Assembly: GCA_016930715.1 (NCBI GenBank) | Contig: JAFGGC010000025.1 | Coordinates: 1 to 64,000 of the forward strand | Reading direction: 5' to 3' | DNA length: 64,000 bases | From: Endomicrobiales bacterium | GTDB taxonomy: Bacteria > Elusimicrobiota > Endomicrobiia > Endomicrobiales > JAFGGC01 | Part shown: positions 62,207 through 64,000 of the stretch, piece after piece | How the letters are laid out: every line of letters begins with the position of its first letter | Numbering within the stretch: position 1 is the first letter of the stretch | Made by a program: the position numbers and the translations under genes | Notes under the pieces: generated by a model | Seen by the model: the letters and a program-made list of their open reading frames with translations, nothing else | Databases searched by the model: none | What the model was told of the DNA's origin: nothing

Positions 62207-63496
62207 CTAAAAATTGTATGTGGCGCCCAGCCTGAAAATGTTCAACGGATACTCATAGCTCCTGCCGTCTTTTGAAGGGCTGTTTGAGGGACAGAAAGCG
62301 TAACAAAAATCAATATTCACCTTTCCTGCCTTATACCCTGCTCCTATGGAATAGTACACGAAATCATACTGGTTTATCTCAGTAAGAGCCAGCATATCGG
62401 TCGAAAACGGCACAGGGTCCGTCTGTATGCCGGCTCTCAACGCAAGCTTTTCGCTCTGCCTGTATTCGGCTCCCAAACGCACCTGCGTCGTATCTTTCCA
62501 GTCCCTGTTGTCGAGTTTGCGGTCAACATCCGGAAACGCGGCGTCCTTGTATTTGATCGTCTCATGCATGACTGAATAGTTGTTCTGGTCAACGCACAGC
62601 CCGACAGTGACGTCATCCTGCGGCAGGTACGAAAATCCCAGACCGTACGTCATCGGATATTTGTAGTCCTCGTCATAGTCGGCTTCGGTCGGCGCCAGCT
62701 TGCTCGTGCCGGTCAGCTTTATCGTCGTGCCGCTTCTGAACACAAAGCCGCTGTTGACCTTTTCGCTAAGCTTATACATCACGCCCGTTACCAGCTGCAT
62801 CCCGTAGCCAGAGGCGCTTTTTTCGTACAAAACGCTGTAGTCTGCGGGCATTGCCGACCCCGTTCCTCTCGTATAATCCTTCTTGATCGTCAGCGTGTCC
62901 GTCATATTGACAACGTCAATCCCGACGCCCAGCGAAAGCTCCGAATTCATTTCCTTCGCGACGCTGAAGTTATACACTATGAAAGCGTAAGCGGCTTCAA
63001 GGCTCGCGTCGATCGTGTCTGTGCCTGTGAGCGCATCACTCACCGAATCCTCCCACTTGCCTCCCCCGCCGCCTATGCCGTACATGTTCAACGAATACGT
63101 GATGCCGCCGCTGTGCTTGTATCCGCCCACGAAGGGTATGAGAGCGGACGTTTTGAATTTCTTGCTCTGAAACTCAGCCGGCTCGCTCGGCATCTGCGCG
63201 GCGATGGGAAAATCCCCGTCCTGCGACACGGGCGCGGAAACGTTCATCATGGACCGGTTGCTCTTGGCGTCATCCGCCAGATAAAAAACGGAAGCCTCCA
63301 CGGCGGCTTCCTTCTGAAGCGCGAGGCCTGCGGGGTTATAGTACGCCGCTGTCGGCCCGTCCGCGACCGCTATTACCGCGGACCCCATGCCTCCGTCCCT
63401 GGCGCCGGGAAGTATGAATATCCCTTTCGCCCACAAAGACTGCCCAAAAACCGATAAAACAAACAGAAGCGTGCATGTCAATCTTAGCTGTTTCAT
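62207..63496 (-). CDS. FadL-type outer-membrane fatty acid transporter
   Basis: 429 residues. A signal peptide (cleavage near SLWAKG) then the FadL signature GARDGGMGSAVIAVADGPTAAYYNPAGLAL and about fourteen amphipathic strands ending LFRLGATYNF-like (IFRLGATYNF). The family moves long-chain fatty acids and other hydrophobic molecules through the outer membrane. Translation of this ATG appears to need a hairpin that brings the distant GGAGG close (63497-63534). It is 33 bp upstream of the ketosynthase. Confidence 0.85.
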   Translation of the reverse strand: MKQLRLTCTLLFVLSVFGQSLWAKGIFILPGARDGGMGSAVIAVADGPTAAYYNPAGLALQKEAAVEASVFYLADDAKSNRSMMNVSAPVSQDGDFPIAAQMPSEPAEFQSKKFKTSALIPFVGGYKHSGGITYSLNMYGIGGGGGKWEDSVSDALTGTDTIDASLEAAYAFIVYNFSVAKEMNSELSLGVGIDVVNMTDTLTIKKDYTRGTGSAMPADYSVLYEKSASGYGMQLVTGVMYKLSEKVNSGFVFRSGTTIKLTGTSKLAPTEADYDEDYKYPMTYGLGFSYLPQDDVTVGLCVDQNNYSVMHETIKYKDAAFPDVDRKLDNRDWKDTTQVRLGAEYRQSEKLALRAGIQTDPVPFSTDMLALTEINQYDFVYYSIGAGYKAGKVNIDFCYAFCPSNSPSKDGRSYEYPLNIFRLGATYNF

Positions 63497-63534
63497 TTTT
63501 TTAATGTTATATCTTCCGATATAACATATCCTCC
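63497..63534 (-). promoter_or_regulatory. ribosome-binding site separated from its start by a hairpin
   Basis: On the minus strand GGAGG (63534-63530), two bases, a 10-bp perfect AU-rich hairpin (63518-63527 with 63504-63513, 4-nt loop), then seven bases and the ATG at 63496. Linear spacing is 33 nt, too long, but folding leaves an effective spacing of about 9 nt, which is ideal. Opening of the stem would lower translation of the FadL-like gene. Confidence 0.6.
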
Positions 63535-63541
63535 TTTGTTA

Positions 63542-64000
63542 TTATTGCCCCAATTTCACTCCGAAACCCAGAACCGCCTCGGCGATGATATCTTCCCCCA
63601 CCTTCGCCCTGACCTTTACGATTCCGCCGGTGTCTATCACCTTGTCGGCGCTCGCTTCTATGACAAGCGTGTCCCCCGGCACCGCCGGCCTCTTGAAAAC
63701 TGCCTCGACCTTCCCCAAAAAAAACTGCGGGTTTTTCTTCATGTTGTCCGATTTCACGTGCGCGTAAAGGAGTATGCCGGCCTGCGCCATCGCCTCTATG
63801 ATGATGACGCCCGGCATTATGGGGTTTTCCGGAAAGTGCCCCTGAAAATAGTCCTCGTTGGCTGTGATGTGCTTAAGGCAGGTTATCGAGGAACCCGTTT
63901 TGTCGAATTCCACGACCCTATCGATGAACACGAAAGGATACTTCTGAGGAAGGACCTTCTTTACATCGCAGGAAAAAAATTGGCCGTTTTTCTGGTCTTG
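63542..64000 (-). CDS. FabZ-like 3-hydroxyacyl-ACP dehydratase, 5' end outside window
   Basis: 152 codons in frame up to the right edge without a start being needed inside; a GTG at 63931 is inside the conserved domain and is not the true start. Hot-dog fold with the catalytic GHFPENPIMPGVIIIEAMAQ (His and Glu both present). The usual LPHRYPF is LPQKYPF, with the His replaced. This is a second FabZ domain besides the LpxC fusion, so it is probably dedicated to the acyl pathway of this operon. The N-terminal lead-in (NGQFFSCDVKKV) leaves room for a fused upstream domain. Confidence 0.8.
   Translation of the reverse strand, partial: QDQKNGQFFSCDVKKVLPQKYPFVFIDRVVEFDKTGSSITCLKHITANEDYFQGHFPENPIMPGVIIIEAMAQAGILLYAHVKSDNMKKNPQFFLGKVEAVFKRPAVPGDTLVIEASADKVIDTGGIVKVRAKVGEDIIAEAVLGFGVKLGQ

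Noticed and set aside
63507..63527. Six-codon micro-ORF directly after GGAGG upstream of the FadL-like gene
   Set aside because: Only 2 nt between GGAGG and its ATG, too close for normal initiation; the hairpin explanation fits better, though a leader peptide is not fully excluded.
1..64000. CRISPR arrays, tRNA or rRNA genes, transposases, phage genes
   Set aside because: None recognised by eye on either strand; small RNA genes could still be missed without a covariance search.

Overview
The window is almost entirely coding and reads as the chromosome of a diderm, LPS-producing bacterium. It carries nearly the whole outer-membrane assembly toolkit (Bam, Tam, Lol, Lnt, Skp, MsbA, lipid A enzymes), type IV pilus genes, and sensory proteins. 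LpxC fused to FabZ, LpxI in place of LpxH, a short Rel protein and many glycan-binding-like surface proteins fit an uncultivated candidate-phylum lineage (Elusimicrobiota/Omnitrophota-like). That placement is inference; no rRNA or tRNA gene was seen. All genes are on the minus strand except rpmB and one GT-C glycosyltransferase. Several sigma70-type promoters (TTGACA/17 nt/TATAAT-like) are clear and help fix starts.

Layout. (1) 1-6790: secreted or lipoprotein genes, several ending in a beta-sandwich motif of the form [YFIL]-[DL]-[DE]-[DE]-I, plus an alpha/alpha-barrel-like protein and a DUF5683-like membrane protein. (2) 6828-9494: a porin-like barrel fused to a C-terminal OmpA domain, with a nearly leaderless promoter. 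(3) 9535-14946: type IV pilus genes pilD, major pilin, pilC, pilT and a PilB-like ATPase that has lost its catalytic motifs. (4) 14977-20544: coaD, recG, rpmB (+), a short RelA/SpoT and a FadL/PorV-like outer-membrane protein. (5) 20674-31422: one operon bamA-skp-lpxD-lpxC/fabZ-lpxA-lpxI-oxidoreductase-lpxB-msbA. (6) 31606-33051: an ArnT-like glycosyltransferase on the plus strand. (7) 33056-42226: ilvE, a GH5 glucanase, clpC and tamB. (8) 42387-46101: response regulator, lysS, lolC/E and lolD behind a perfect consensus promoter. (9) 46259-53832: secA, GAF-GAF-ANTAR regulator, lnt, prfB (with the +1 programmed frameshift) and an SGNH hydrolase. (10) 53997-54200: cspA.

(11) 54324-64000 is the most interesting region. 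It is a tight gene chain reading FabZ-like dehydratase, FadL-like outer-membrane protein, ketoacyl synthase, PhcB-like methyltransferase, 7TM histidine kinase, single-domain REC, GAF-HD-GYP, then a lytic transglycosylase, an alkyltransferase and a lipoate ligase family protein. The first seven genes have the parts expected of a fatty-acid-ester signal circuit: make an acyl chain, methylate it, move it across the outer membrane, sense it, and turn it into c-di-GMP hydrolysis. It resembles Ralstonia Phc for synthesis and Xanthomonas Rpf for output. The methyltransferase and the sensor half of the kinase are much more AT-rich than the flanks, so the core may be acquired.
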